In this document: positions 46,139 through 55,300 of the stretch, piece by piece
Layout of the letters: each line of letters starts with the position of its first letter
Position numbering within the stretch: position 1 is the stretch's first letter
DNA from: Amycolatopsis xylanica
GTDB taxonomy: Bacteria > Actinomycetota > Actinomycetes > Mycobacteriales > Pseudonocardiaceae
Length of the DNA: 64,000 nucleotides
Direction of reading: 5' to 3'
Assembly: GCF_900107045.1 (NCBI RefSeq)
Contig: NZ_FNON01000011.1
Location: forward strand, 248,001-312,000
The notes under the pieces: generated by a model
The model's input: only the letters and a program-made list of their open reading frames with translations
The model's database searches: none
Told to the model about the DNA's origin: nothing
Translations under genes and position numbers: made by a program

Positions 46139-46699
46139 ATGTGGCTTCCCGCCGTGGCCGAGGTGCTCGGCATCAGCGTGCCGGCCGGTGAGCCGCCGTT
46201 CTCGGTGGTGCACGACTGGCACGCCACCACGATCGGCCCGCTGCTGATCGAGACGCTCCCCGACGCCGGAGCGCACGAGGCGGTACGCGCGCTCCACGCG
46301 CGGGCGCTGGCAGGCGAACAGATCACCGAGGACGTCTGGCGTGACGCGTTGGAGCCCGCGCTGCGGGATCTCTACCGCAACGCCTACCCCACCAAGGAAG
46401 TCTTCGCGAAGGCGTCCGAGGCCGCAGGTGCGTTCGCGCTGGCTCGCGGATATTCCGAAGTGGACGCCCGGAACTACGGCGAGAGCTACGCCGAGATGAA
46501 CACCGAAGCCAACGTCCGGGTCCACGCGGACGCGAACGCGCTGGCCAACGCGGCCGCCTGCGCGAGGGCGTTCGCCCAAGCGAGCCACGAAGAGTACGCC
46601 GCGACCTACCCGTTCGCCTACGTCCGCGCGTGCGTCCTGGTGTCCGAGGACGCCCGCGCCCGGCTGGGCGCGGGCCTCACCCGGAGCCTCAGCCTTTGA
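46139..46699 (+). CDS. Ala-rich helical protein, unknown function
   Basis: A 186-residue protein coupled to the beta-propeller gene (2-base gap). The C-terminal half consists of alternating Ala/Asn/Tyr helices with a repeating feel (YSEVDARNYGESYAEMNTEA, VRVHADANALANAAACARAF). The N-terminal half has a WHATTIGPLL stretch. No enzymatic motif. Because it follows the propeller protein so closely it may be a partner. It overlaps the TauD-family gene by 11 bases tail to tail. Confidence 0.7.
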   Translation: MWLPAVAEVLGISVPAGEPPFSVVHDWHATTIGPLLIETLPDAGAHEAVRALHARALAGEQITEDVWRDALEPALRDLYRNAYPTKEVFAKASEAAGAFALARGYSEVDARNYGESYAEMNTEANVRVHADANALANAAACARAFAQASHEEYAATYPFAYVRACVLVSEDARARLGAGLTRSLSL

Positions 46700-47561
46700 G
46701 CGGACCGCCGTTGATCGCCACGCGCTTGCCGTAGCGGGTCATCGGGTAGTAGTCGTAGATCGCGTGGTGCTGCACGCATCGGTTGTCCCAGAACACCAGC
46801 GTGTTCGGGGTCCAGCGGACCCGGCAGCTCAGCATCGGCCGGTTCGGCACCACGGCGAACAGCATGTCGAGCAGCGCCCGGCTCTCGTCGGCCGACAGCT
46901 GCGGGATGCGCGCGGTGTAGGCGGGGTTGACGTAGAGGATCTTGCGGTCGGTCTCCGGGTGCCGCACGACCAGCGGGTGCTCGCTGACGGGCACCACGTA
47001 GTCGGCAGGCGGCTTGCGGCCGCGGAACGCGAGCGCGCCGTCGTGCACCGCGGTGAGGCCGTCGAGCAGGCCGCGCATCGTGGGCGAGAGCATGTCGTAG
47101 GCCAGGTACATGTTGGCGAACATCGTGTCGCCACCACTGCCGCCCTCGGGGATCTGGGTGATGTAGAGCATCGAGCCGAGCGACGGTTCCGCGTCCGCGG
47201 TGCCGTCGGCGTGCCAGCCGTTGCCCGCGACATTGGCCGCCTCGGCCGTGGTCTTGATCTCCAGCACGTACGGGTCGGCGTCCTGGGGCGGCGGGTTGAC
47301 CGGGCGCAGCTCGCCGAAGTGCGCGGCGAGGCGCTTGTGGTCCTCGGTCGAGAGGTGCTGGTCACGGAAGACCAGCACGTGGTGCTCGAGGAACGCGGTC
47401 TTCACCTCGTCGAGCTGCTGCTCGGTGAGCTCGCGGGCGAGGTCGAGGCCGGTGACCTCGGCGCCGATGACCGGCGTGATCGGGGCGACCTCGAGGGTGC
47501 GGTACTCCCGCGCCGCCCGGGTGGTGATGCGCTGCACGGCATCCAGTTCGTACTGCTCCAT
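46689..47561 (-). CDS. TauD/TfdA-family Fe(II)/2-oxoglutarate dioxygenase
   Basis: A 290-residue dioxygenase. The metal triad is complete: His and Asp in NGWHADGTADAEPS (about residues 116-118) and the distal His in CVQHHAIYDYYP, with the 2-oxoglutarate-binding Arg in YGKRVAINGG. TauD-like enzymes hydroxylate or desulfonate; as the last gene of the NRPS operon it may oxidise the peptide product or a building block such as proline or another amino acid. ATG 47561 has AGAGGAAGGAA. It reads into the convergent Ala-rich protein gene. Confidence 0.9.
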   Translation of the reverse strand: MEQYELDAVQRITTRAAREYRTLEVAPITPVIGAEVTGLDLARELTEQQLDEVKTAFLEHHVLVFRDQHLSTEDHKRLAAHFGELRPVNPPPQDADPYVLEIKTTAEAANVAGNGWHADGTADAEPSLGSMLYITQIPEGGSGGDTMFANMYLAYDMLSPTMRGLLDGLTAVHDGALAFRGRKPPADYVVPVSEHPLVVRHPETDRKILYVNPAYTARIPQLSADESRALLDMLFAVVPNRPMLSCRVRWTPNTLVFWDNRCVQHHAIYDYYPMTRYGKRVAINGGPLKG

Positions 47562-47577
47562 GGTTCCTTCCTCTGGC

Positions 47578-48270
47578 TCAGAGCCCTAGGTCCAGCAATT
47601 CGGTCAAGACGATCCGGCCCCAGGCCAGGTTTCCGTGGATTTCGTCGTCGGCTTCGCACAGCTCGGCGCGCTGATATCCGGTCGCGTCGGTGATGCGGGC
47701 GCGCGGGTCGACCACCTCGGCGCCGAGCGCGGTGATCGCCCGGCGGACGGTCTCCTGCGCGGCCAGGAACACGGCCGGATCGGACTGCGCGGGCACCCGC
47801 TGCGGCGGCATGACCGTGCAGACCCGCACGCCGAGATCGAGGGCGTGGCGGTGGAACGCCAGCGCGCCGCGGACCGTCGCCGTGACGATGGCGTCGAACA
47901 GCGGGCCACCCAGGAAGCCAGGCGGAAAGCCGTCGCCGGACCGATAGAGCCGCCAGTTCTCTTTCGTGGCAACGAAATGCGCCGCGAAACCGAAGGTCGT
48001 CACGAGCGGGATTCCGACATCGGCGAGCCCGTCCTTGCCCATCTCGCCGAGGAACCCGCGGTAGTAGCCGTCCGCTTCGGGCTTGTGGAAGACGACATCT
48101 CGTTCGCCCGCCTCGAAAAAGCCGTCGGTGAACTCGCGGGCCGCACCGATCGGCCCGCCCTGGAACGGGATCCCGGCCGCCCGCGCCGCCCTGCCGATCG
48201 GGCCGGCGTGGGAGTCGCCGAGCAGAAGGAACCTAGCGGGGGCTGTAGTAGTCGAGTACGGCGTCGTCAC
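47578..48270 (-). CDS. SGNH/GDSL-type hydrolase-like protein
   Basis: A 230-residue protein. The N-terminal block ARFLLLGDSHAGPIG has the GDS motif with the nucleophile Ser, and the C-terminal block ADDEIHGNLAWGRIVL has the DxxH of SGNH enzymes. The start is taken as GTG 48270 (GGAGG upstream), which makes it overlap the end of the GSCFA gene by 38 bases. The pair may act as an acyl esterase or acyltransferase for the NRPS product; specificity is unknown. Confidence 0.75.
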   Translation of the reverse strand: MTTPYSTTTAPARFLLLGDSHAGPIGRAARAAGIPFQGGPIGAAREFTDGFFEAGERDVVFHKPEADGYYRGFLGEMGKDGLADVGIPLVTTFGFAAHFVATKENWRLYRSGDGFPPGFLGGPLFDAIVTATVRGALAFHRHALDLGVRVCTVMPPQRVPAQSDPAVFLAAQETVRRAITALGAEVVDPRARITDATGYQRAELCEADDEIHGNLAWGRIVLTELLDLGL

Positions 48271-49315
48271 AGAGGTCACCTCCCATCGGCGCGGTCGTGG
48301 GGCGCGCGGTCCTGGCGAACGCGGACATGAAGTGCCGCAGGACGAACGCGACACCCTCGCGGGTCACGGTCCGTAGGTTGTCGTCGTAGAACGCGCCGCG
48401 GAACGGCTGGCCGGTGATGAGTTCGTACGACGGGAAATAGTCGACGTGCTCGTGCTCTGCGGTCAGCTGCCCGGCGACCGCCCGCAGCACGGACTTGCTG
48501 TAGGTGTTGGCGACGAGCGCGTGCCCGCCGGTGGCCGTGGCGGTCAGCGGGATCGGCGAGACGGTCAGCAGCACCCGGATCCCCGGATTGACCTCACGCA
48601 CCAGCGCGATCGCCTCGCTCATCTCCCGGTGCACCTCCGCGAAAGTGCAGTTGTGGAACTTGTGCACGCTCGGGTCGAACGGGATAAAGCGGGCTTTATC
48701 CCGGGCGCTTTCCCCCGGGATAAAGCCCGCTTTATCCCGTTCATGGTCACGCAAGGTCCCCGGGCAAACCGGATATACCGTGCCGTCGGCGGTGTTCCGC
48801 CAGGACTCGGTCAGGCCGAGCGTGAAGATCAGGCAGCTCGCGCCGGACACGGCCCGGCGGATCGCGGCCAGTGTCGTTTCACGGGCGGCCAGCATTTCTT
48901 CGGGCGAGGCGTAGCCATCCGGCTCGACCGACGGGCGGTAGGGGTCGTAAAAGCGGCCGTCGTCCTCCCAAACCTCGGTCGGTGCCTGCCCGCCGAACGC
49001 CCACGACAGCCACTGCCGCAAGACCGCGGCGGTGTAGATATTGCCGGTGCGGAAGGAGAATTCGCCGTAATGCCGGGCTCGGCGCTGCTCACGGGTCAGG
49101 CCGGGCGGCGCGGGTTCGGCGTCGTGGAAGTTCATGCCGTTGTCGATCAGCGCCCGGCCGAGTTCGGCGGCGAAGCAGGATCCGGCGGTGAGCACCGGGT
49201 CGTCCTGGCCGAGTGCGAACTTCGGCGTCCACAGCTCCCCGATCGCCTCCGCGTCCGGCTCGGCCACCGCCGGGCGCCAGAACGAGCGCGCCGTCAGCGC
49301 CTGGTAGGGATTCAC
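48233..49315 (-). CDS. GSCFA-family protein with an in-frame palindromic insertion
   Basis: A 360-residue protein of the GSCFA domain family, named after its motif, here LTAGSCFAAELGRALIDNG (residue about 43). Other family phrases are GEFSFRTGNIYTAAVL, FTLGLTESWRNTADGTVYPV and NTYSKSVLRAVAGQL. GSCFA proteins are SGNH-like hydrolases of unclear substrate. Between CPGTL and FDPSVHKFHN the protein carries about 20 extra residues (ERDKAGFIPGESARDKARFI) encoded by the palindrome at 48678-48741. The start GTG 49315 overlaps the megasynthase stop (GTGA), and its end overlaps the SGNH-like gene. The insert may or may not impair folding. Confidence 0.83.
   Translation of the reverse strand: MNPYQALTARSFWRPAVAEPDAEAIGELWTPKFALGQDDPVLTAGSCFAAELGRALIDNGMNFHDAEPAPPGLTREQRRARHYGEFSFRTGNIYTAAVLRQWLSWAFGGQAPTEVWEDDGRFYDPYRPSVEPDGYASPEEMLAARETTLAAIRRAVSGASCLIFTLGLTESWRNTADGTVYPVCPGTLRDHERDKAGFIPGESARDKARFIPFDPSVHKFHNCTFAEVHREMSEAIALVREVNPGIRVLLTVSPIPLTATATGGHALVANTYSKSVLRAVAGQLTAEHEHVDYFPSYELITGQPFRGAFYDDNLRTVTREGVAFVLRHFMSAFARTARPTTAPMGGDLCDDAVLDYYSPR
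48678..48741. repeat. Family B element inside the GSCFA coding sequence
   Basis: A perfect 28-bp inverted repeat (48678-48705 with 48714-48741) around an 8-base loop. Each arm is itself a palindrome (GGGATAAAG CGGG CTTTATCCC), so the element can form two hairpins or one long cruciform. The core GCGGGCTTTATCCCGGG is shared with the intergenic copy at 17019-17071. It is read in frame and encodes the charged peptide described for the gene. Confidence 0.92.
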
Positions 49316-52300
49316 CGTGCTTCTCCGATCGTCGCGTTGATGACCGCCGCGATGGCGTGGACGTGCGGCGCGCGCACGATGCCGTAGTGGTTCGTGTCGA
49401 GCCGGTGCCAGTCGGTCGGTTCCGGCAGATGGGGCTGCCAGAGCGCCTCCTGCCCGGCCACAGACGGCAATTCCGGCACCGGCCGCTCCGCGAGCCAGAG
49501 GCCGCTGGGGGTCGCGGCCAGCTTGGGCAGTTCATGTCCGGCCATGCTGCGCAGGTTCGCGCGGCAGCAGCGGGCGAGCCGTTCGGCGTAGGCCTTCGTG
49601 CTGTCGGCGGCGTCGCCGAGTTCACGCGCGAAGACGGCTTCGAGCCGGGTTTCGTCGTAGCCGCCGAAATCCGCGCCCGGCGGTGGCGGGTCGAGCAGGT
49701 GCAGTGCCCGCGCCGGCCGACCGGCCGTCTCGGCTTCGGCGGCCATTCCGGTGGCGACCCACGCGCCGAAGGACCAGCCCGCGAGCTGGCACTCAGCGCC
49801 GGGGAAACGCGCGTGGAGCGCCGCGTAGTAGCGACGCGCGCGCTCGGTGAGCGTCCACGTCGAAGCTCTGGCCTGCCGCAGTCCGGGATCGGCGATGAGG
49901 CACACGGTCAGCCTCGGATCGAGGGCCGACACGAGCGAGCCGTAGGCCTGGATGTCGCCGCCGACCGGATGGACCAGGCAGAGCACCTCGCGGCCGGTGC
50001 CTTCCTGCCAGATCTCCAGCGTGACGTCGTGTGCGTCGGCCTCGCCTTCGGCCAGCCGCGCGAGCACCTCGGCAAGGCTGACCTGATGGCTGAATCTGGC
50101 CAGGTCGAGGTCGACACCGGAGAGCCGTTTGACCGTGTCGATCAGGTCGAGCATGGTCAGGGAGTCGGCGCCGAGGTCGTAGAGCGGGGCGTCGGGGTCG
50201 AGTTCGTCGAGGCCCAGCGCCTCGCACAGTTCGGCGCTGAGCGCTTCGGCCGTCGTGTCGGCGGTCTTCGGGGTCGTGGGTCCGTAGAACGTCTCAGCCT
50301 CGTCGAGCGGGGTGGTGGACACCAGCAGCTGCGGAAGCCCGAGTGCGAGCGCCCGCGCGAACAGCCGTTTCCCTTCCGCCACGGTCATGCCGACCGCGAG
50401 GTGGGCTTGATGGCGCGCGTCGGTCCGGAGTGCCTGGACCGCCATGCCGGTCTCGTTCCAGATGTCCCAGTCGATGGCGATCCGGGTCGTGGCCTCGCTG
50501 TCCTGGTGGGCGAACGCGTCGAGCAGGCCGTTCGCGGCGGCGTAATCGAGCTGTCCGGCGCCACCGAAGTGGGCCGACATCGACGAGCAGTAGACGGCGA
50601 GAGCCGGTCGATACCGGGCGATCAGCTCCTCGGTGACCAGCGCGCCGCGCAACTTCGCGACGTGCGCCGAGTCGGCGTCGCGCGTGGCGATCGGGCCGCC
50701 CGCCGCCTCCCCTGCCGCGTGGATCACGCTGTCCAGGCGATCGATCCGCGCGGAGAGATCGACCGGCCCGGCCAGGTCCGCCGCGATCAGCTCGACCCGA
50801 TCGGCCCACGGCCGCAACGCCTCCGGCAGCTCCGGCCGCCGTGCCAGCAACAGCACCCGGCCCTGCGTCGATTCGAGGAGCCATTCGGCGATCGCGGTGC
50901 CGATCCCGCCGGTCCCGCCGAGAATCAGGTGCACGCCATCGCCGACCACCGGCACGGCGTCCACTGTGGACACAGGTGTGGTGGTTCGTTCCCACCAGAA
51001 ACCCCGTCGCAACGCCACCTGGCTCGGCGGGGTCGGCCCGGTGAGCAGATCCGCAAGCGCGCTCAGGTCGGTGCCGGGCAGGTCGACCCAGTGCCCCGGC
51101 ACGCCGGTTTCGGCAGGCCCGACCATGGTGATTCCGGCCAGCAGGCCCGCTTCCGGCCGTTCCACGGCCCCGTCGACCGGACGCGCTCGCGAGGACAGCC
51201 ACCAGGTCCGCAGGTTCTTCACGCCCGCTCGCAGCAGCGCGGCCGGAGTATCGAGACAGGCCCATCGCGCGCGTTCGAGGCCGTCGATGCCCAGCGGAAG
51301 CGCGTGCAGCCAGTCGATCCCGTGGTGCTCGCCGAGCGCGTCGAACAGCAGCTTGAGCGAAGCGGGGTCAGCCGGGTCGACCTCGAACCGGTCGTCTCCC
51401 CGGCGCGCGAACGCCTCGGCCGGGGTCACCCGCACCACGCGCTCGTGGGGGAAAGCCGAAGTGTCGAGCGGGAGGTCGCTCATCAGCACCAGCACCCGGT
51501 CGCTGTGCGAGGCACCGGTGGTCGCTCGGCGGAGCCGGACCCAGTGCGGCTGGTGCAGCCAGTCGGTTTCCGGCAGCCGCCGCGGGCCGACCGTCTTGGG
51601 CAGCCGGTCGAAGTCGTAATCGGCCAGGTCGAAGGCGGGCGGCGGGAAGTCCCACGGTGCCTGCGCGGGCCGCTCCAAGACCCTGTCGACCGGCTCCACT
51701 TCGGTCGCGACGGCCGTACGCAGCCACGCCACCGCGGCGGCCGCGTCGGCGCAGGTCGCCGCCATCCGCCACCGGCGCGCGGGGCGGCCGGACCGCAGGT
51801 GACGCACCACCTGCGGATAAGCCTCCGGCCGCGCGGTCAGGTAGTCGGCGATGGCGGCCGCGTCGGCACGCAACGCGGCTTCGCTGCTGCTCGACAGCAC
51901 CAGCTCGGACGCCGTTTCCGGCATCGGAGCGGCTTCGCCCGCTTCCAGCACGACGTGCGCGTTGGTGCCACCGATGCCGAAGCTGCTCACCGCCGCGACC
52001 CGATCACCGGCGGGCCAGGGGCGCGCCTCGGTCGGCACGTAGAACGGCTCGAGATCGGCGGCCAGCTCGGGATTCGGCGCACGGAAGCCCACAGTGGGCG
52101 GAATGAGTCCATGATGGACGGACAGCGTCGCCCGGATCAGGCCGATCACACCCGCGGCCGCGCCGAGATGCCCGATCTGGCTTTTCACCGAGGACAACGC
52201 GATCCGACCGGGCTCGGTCACCTCCAGTGCCTGCCGCAGCGCGCCGACCTCGACCGGGTCACCGAGCCGCGTGGCGGTCCCGTGTGCCTCGACGTACCCG

Positions 52301-55300
52301 ATCTCGGAACCGGACCTGCCACTGCGACGCAACGCCGTGCGGATCACCTCGCGCTGCCCGGCGAGCGACGGCGCGCTGTAGCCGAGCTTGGCCGACCCGT
52401 CGTTGTTGAGCGCGGACCCGGTGATGACCGAGTACACCGTGTCGCCGTCTTCGCGGGCCAGCCGCAACGGCTTGAGCACGACGACCCCGACGCCGCTGGC
52501 GCCGATGGTGCCGCTCGAGTCGTCGCTGAACGGACGGCACCGCCCGTCCTCGGAGAAGATGTGCTGCGGCCGGTAGCGGTAGCCGCCGGTCAGGCTCGGA
52601 TCGACGAGCACTCCCCCGGCGAGCATCACCTCGGCGTCGCCGTGGCGCAGGAGCCCGGCGGCGACGTGCACGGCGACCAGCGAAGTCCCGCACGCCGCCT
52701 GCGTCGTGAACGCCGGGCCGGTCAGCCCGAGGTGGTACGCCGCCTTGGTGGCGAGGAAATCCTTGTCGTGGTGCTGCGCGAGCTGGAACACGTCCGGCAG
52801 CCGCGCCGGATCGGCCTCGCGCAGGATCGACTGGAAGTAGGTGTTCTCACCGCAGCCGGCGACCAGCCCGACCCGTCGCGAGGTGGAGTCGGTGATGCCC
52901 GCGTGCGCCAGCGCCTGGACGCAGCACATCAGCAGGTGCCGTTGCTGCGGATCCATCAGCGCGGCGTCGCGCGCGCTGATCCCGAAATGTCCGGGGTCGA
53001 ACGCGAGCAGCCCGTCCATCTGGCTGCGTGCCCCGACAAGGCCGTCCTCGGCGTCGAAATGCTCGATCCCGGTGCCTGCCGTGCGCACCATTTCCCAGAA
53101 GGCGGCCAGGTCGGAAGCACCCGGCAGGCGGACAGCCATGCCGACGACGGCGATCGGCTCGTCCGTCATGACCGAGCCGACGTGCCCGCTCTCGGGCGTC
53201 TGCCCACCGAGGAAACGGGCCAGCGCGCGGATGGTCACGTGCTCGAACAGGTCGGCGACCGTGAACTCGAAGTCCGGTTCCGCCGTGCAGCGCAAGTGAA
53301 AACGCATCAGCCCGAGGCTGGACGCGCCCGCGTCGAAGAACGTCTCGTCCAGCCCGATCGGCACCCCGGCCGCCGCTTCGAACAGCTCGGTCAGCCGGGC
53401 CTCGACCGCCGATCCCGCCTTCGCGGCCGTGACCCGGCCCAGTTCTCGGCCGGGCGCGTCGAGCGCGGCTGCCCGGTCGAGCTTGCCGCTGGGTGTGCGG
53501 GGCAACGCCGTCAGCAGCCGGAAGCGATCGATCCGCACGTACGCGGGCAGCAGGTCCGCGAGGTGCGCCGTCAAAGACTCGGCCGACGGCGTTTCCCGGC
53601 AGTGCAGGCACGCCACCAAGGCGTCGCCGTCACGCACGACGACGGCGTTGACGATCTCGGGGTGACGCAACAGCGCCGCCTCGACCTGCCCCAGCTCCAG
53701 GCGGTACCCGCTCAGCTTGATCTGCTGATCATCGCGCCCCGCGAAGTGCAACAGTCCATTGTGGTCGAAGTACGCGCGGTCACCAGTGCGATAGAACAGC
53801 TCGGGCAGTTCGGCGAACCGGTCCGGGTCCGCGTCGAGGTAGCACCGGCTCGCCATGAGGCCGCCGATCAGCAGGTTCCCCTCGCAGCCGGGCGGCACGA
53901 TCTCATCGGCCTCGTCGACCACCCGCAGCACCGCGTTCGCCACCGGCCGCCCGATCGCGGGCCGCTCGGGCCAGAGGGCAGGGTCGCCGTCGAGGCACAG
54001 CGCGCTCACCACGTGGGTTTCGGTCGGGCCGTAGTGGTTGAACAGCCGCGCGCCCGGCATCCCGGCGAACCACCGGCGGATGGCGTCGGTGCACACGAGC
54101 TGTTCGCCAGCGGTGATCACCTCACGCAGCCGCGCGGGATACCGTCCGAGCCGCACGCCATGCTCGGCGAGCAGCTGCAAAGCCACGTACGGCAGGAAAA
54201 TCCGTTCCGCCGCATCGAGCCGGTCGAGCAGCGCGGGGATGTCGTGACGCCATTCGGGGCGGATCAGCCGCAAGCAGCCGCCCCCGCACAGTGTTCCGAA
54301 GATCTCCTGGAACGACACGTCGAACGAGAGCATCGAGAACTGCTGGGTGCGTGCCGGATCGGCGAGCCCACCGGATTCCGCTTGCCACTGCAGCAAGTTG
54401 CACAAGGCGCGGTCCGGAACCTGGACGCCCTTCGGCGTGCCCGTGCTGCCCGAGGTGAACAGCGTGTAGAGCGGCCGTTTCCCGCTGTGCGACGGGTGAA
54501 CCGACGCGGCGGCGGACATCGTGACCGGATGTAGCGCGACTTCGCCCGAGTGGACCGCGCGGAACTGCGCTTCACCGCCCGGCGCGAGCAACACGCACAG
54601 CGGTGCGACCTGGTCGACGATCTGCCGCAGCAGCACGGGCGGATAGGCCGGGTCGAGCGGCACGGCCGTCAGATTGAGCTTGGCCAGCGCCAGCAACGCG
54701 ACCACATGCTCGGCCGACGGCTCGAAGAACAACGCGACATGACACGGCTCTTCGTCCGGCACGTCGTAGCGTTCGCGCAGGTCAGCGGCGAGCGCCGACG
54801 AGGCGGCGTCAAGCTCGGCGTAGCTGACCGAGCCGTCCTCGGCCAGCAGCGCGGGCGCGTCCGGCGTCAGCGCGACCCGCCGTGCGAAGCCCTCGGCGAT
54901 CGTCGAGTAGGTCAGCGGCGCCGGCTCGCCGCGTCCGTGCTCGGGCAGGCCACGGCGGTATCCGGCGGCCAGTTCGGCCGGGGTCGACGGCCCGCTCGCC
55001 AGCCGGTCCAGCGCCTGCCCGAACAGCTCGGCCATCGCCGCGACCTGGTCCGCGGTGAAGTGGTCCTCGGCGTACTCCCACAGGCAGTCGAAGCCGTCCG
55101 CCTGCTCCAGCACCGACATCGTCAGCGAGCACTTGGCCTCGGCGGGCGCCTCCCACAGCGGGCGGATCGTGGTGCCCGGCAGCGTGAACGCGTCGAACTC
55201 GGTGTTCTCCAGCACGAACAAGAAGTCGAACGGCTGACCTTCGACCACGTCGGCGAGCGCGACGTCCTGCCGGTCGAGCACCTTCTGCGTGGACTCGCCG

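Noticed and set aside
49213..54534. Very long + strand open frame (1773 codons) opposite the megasynthase gene
   Set aside because: Shadow of the high-GC coding strand: Arg/Gly/His-rich, no domain, no ribosome site, and fully antisense to recognised NRPS-PKS domains. The same holds for the + strand frames at 55624-58110 and 57849-60863.
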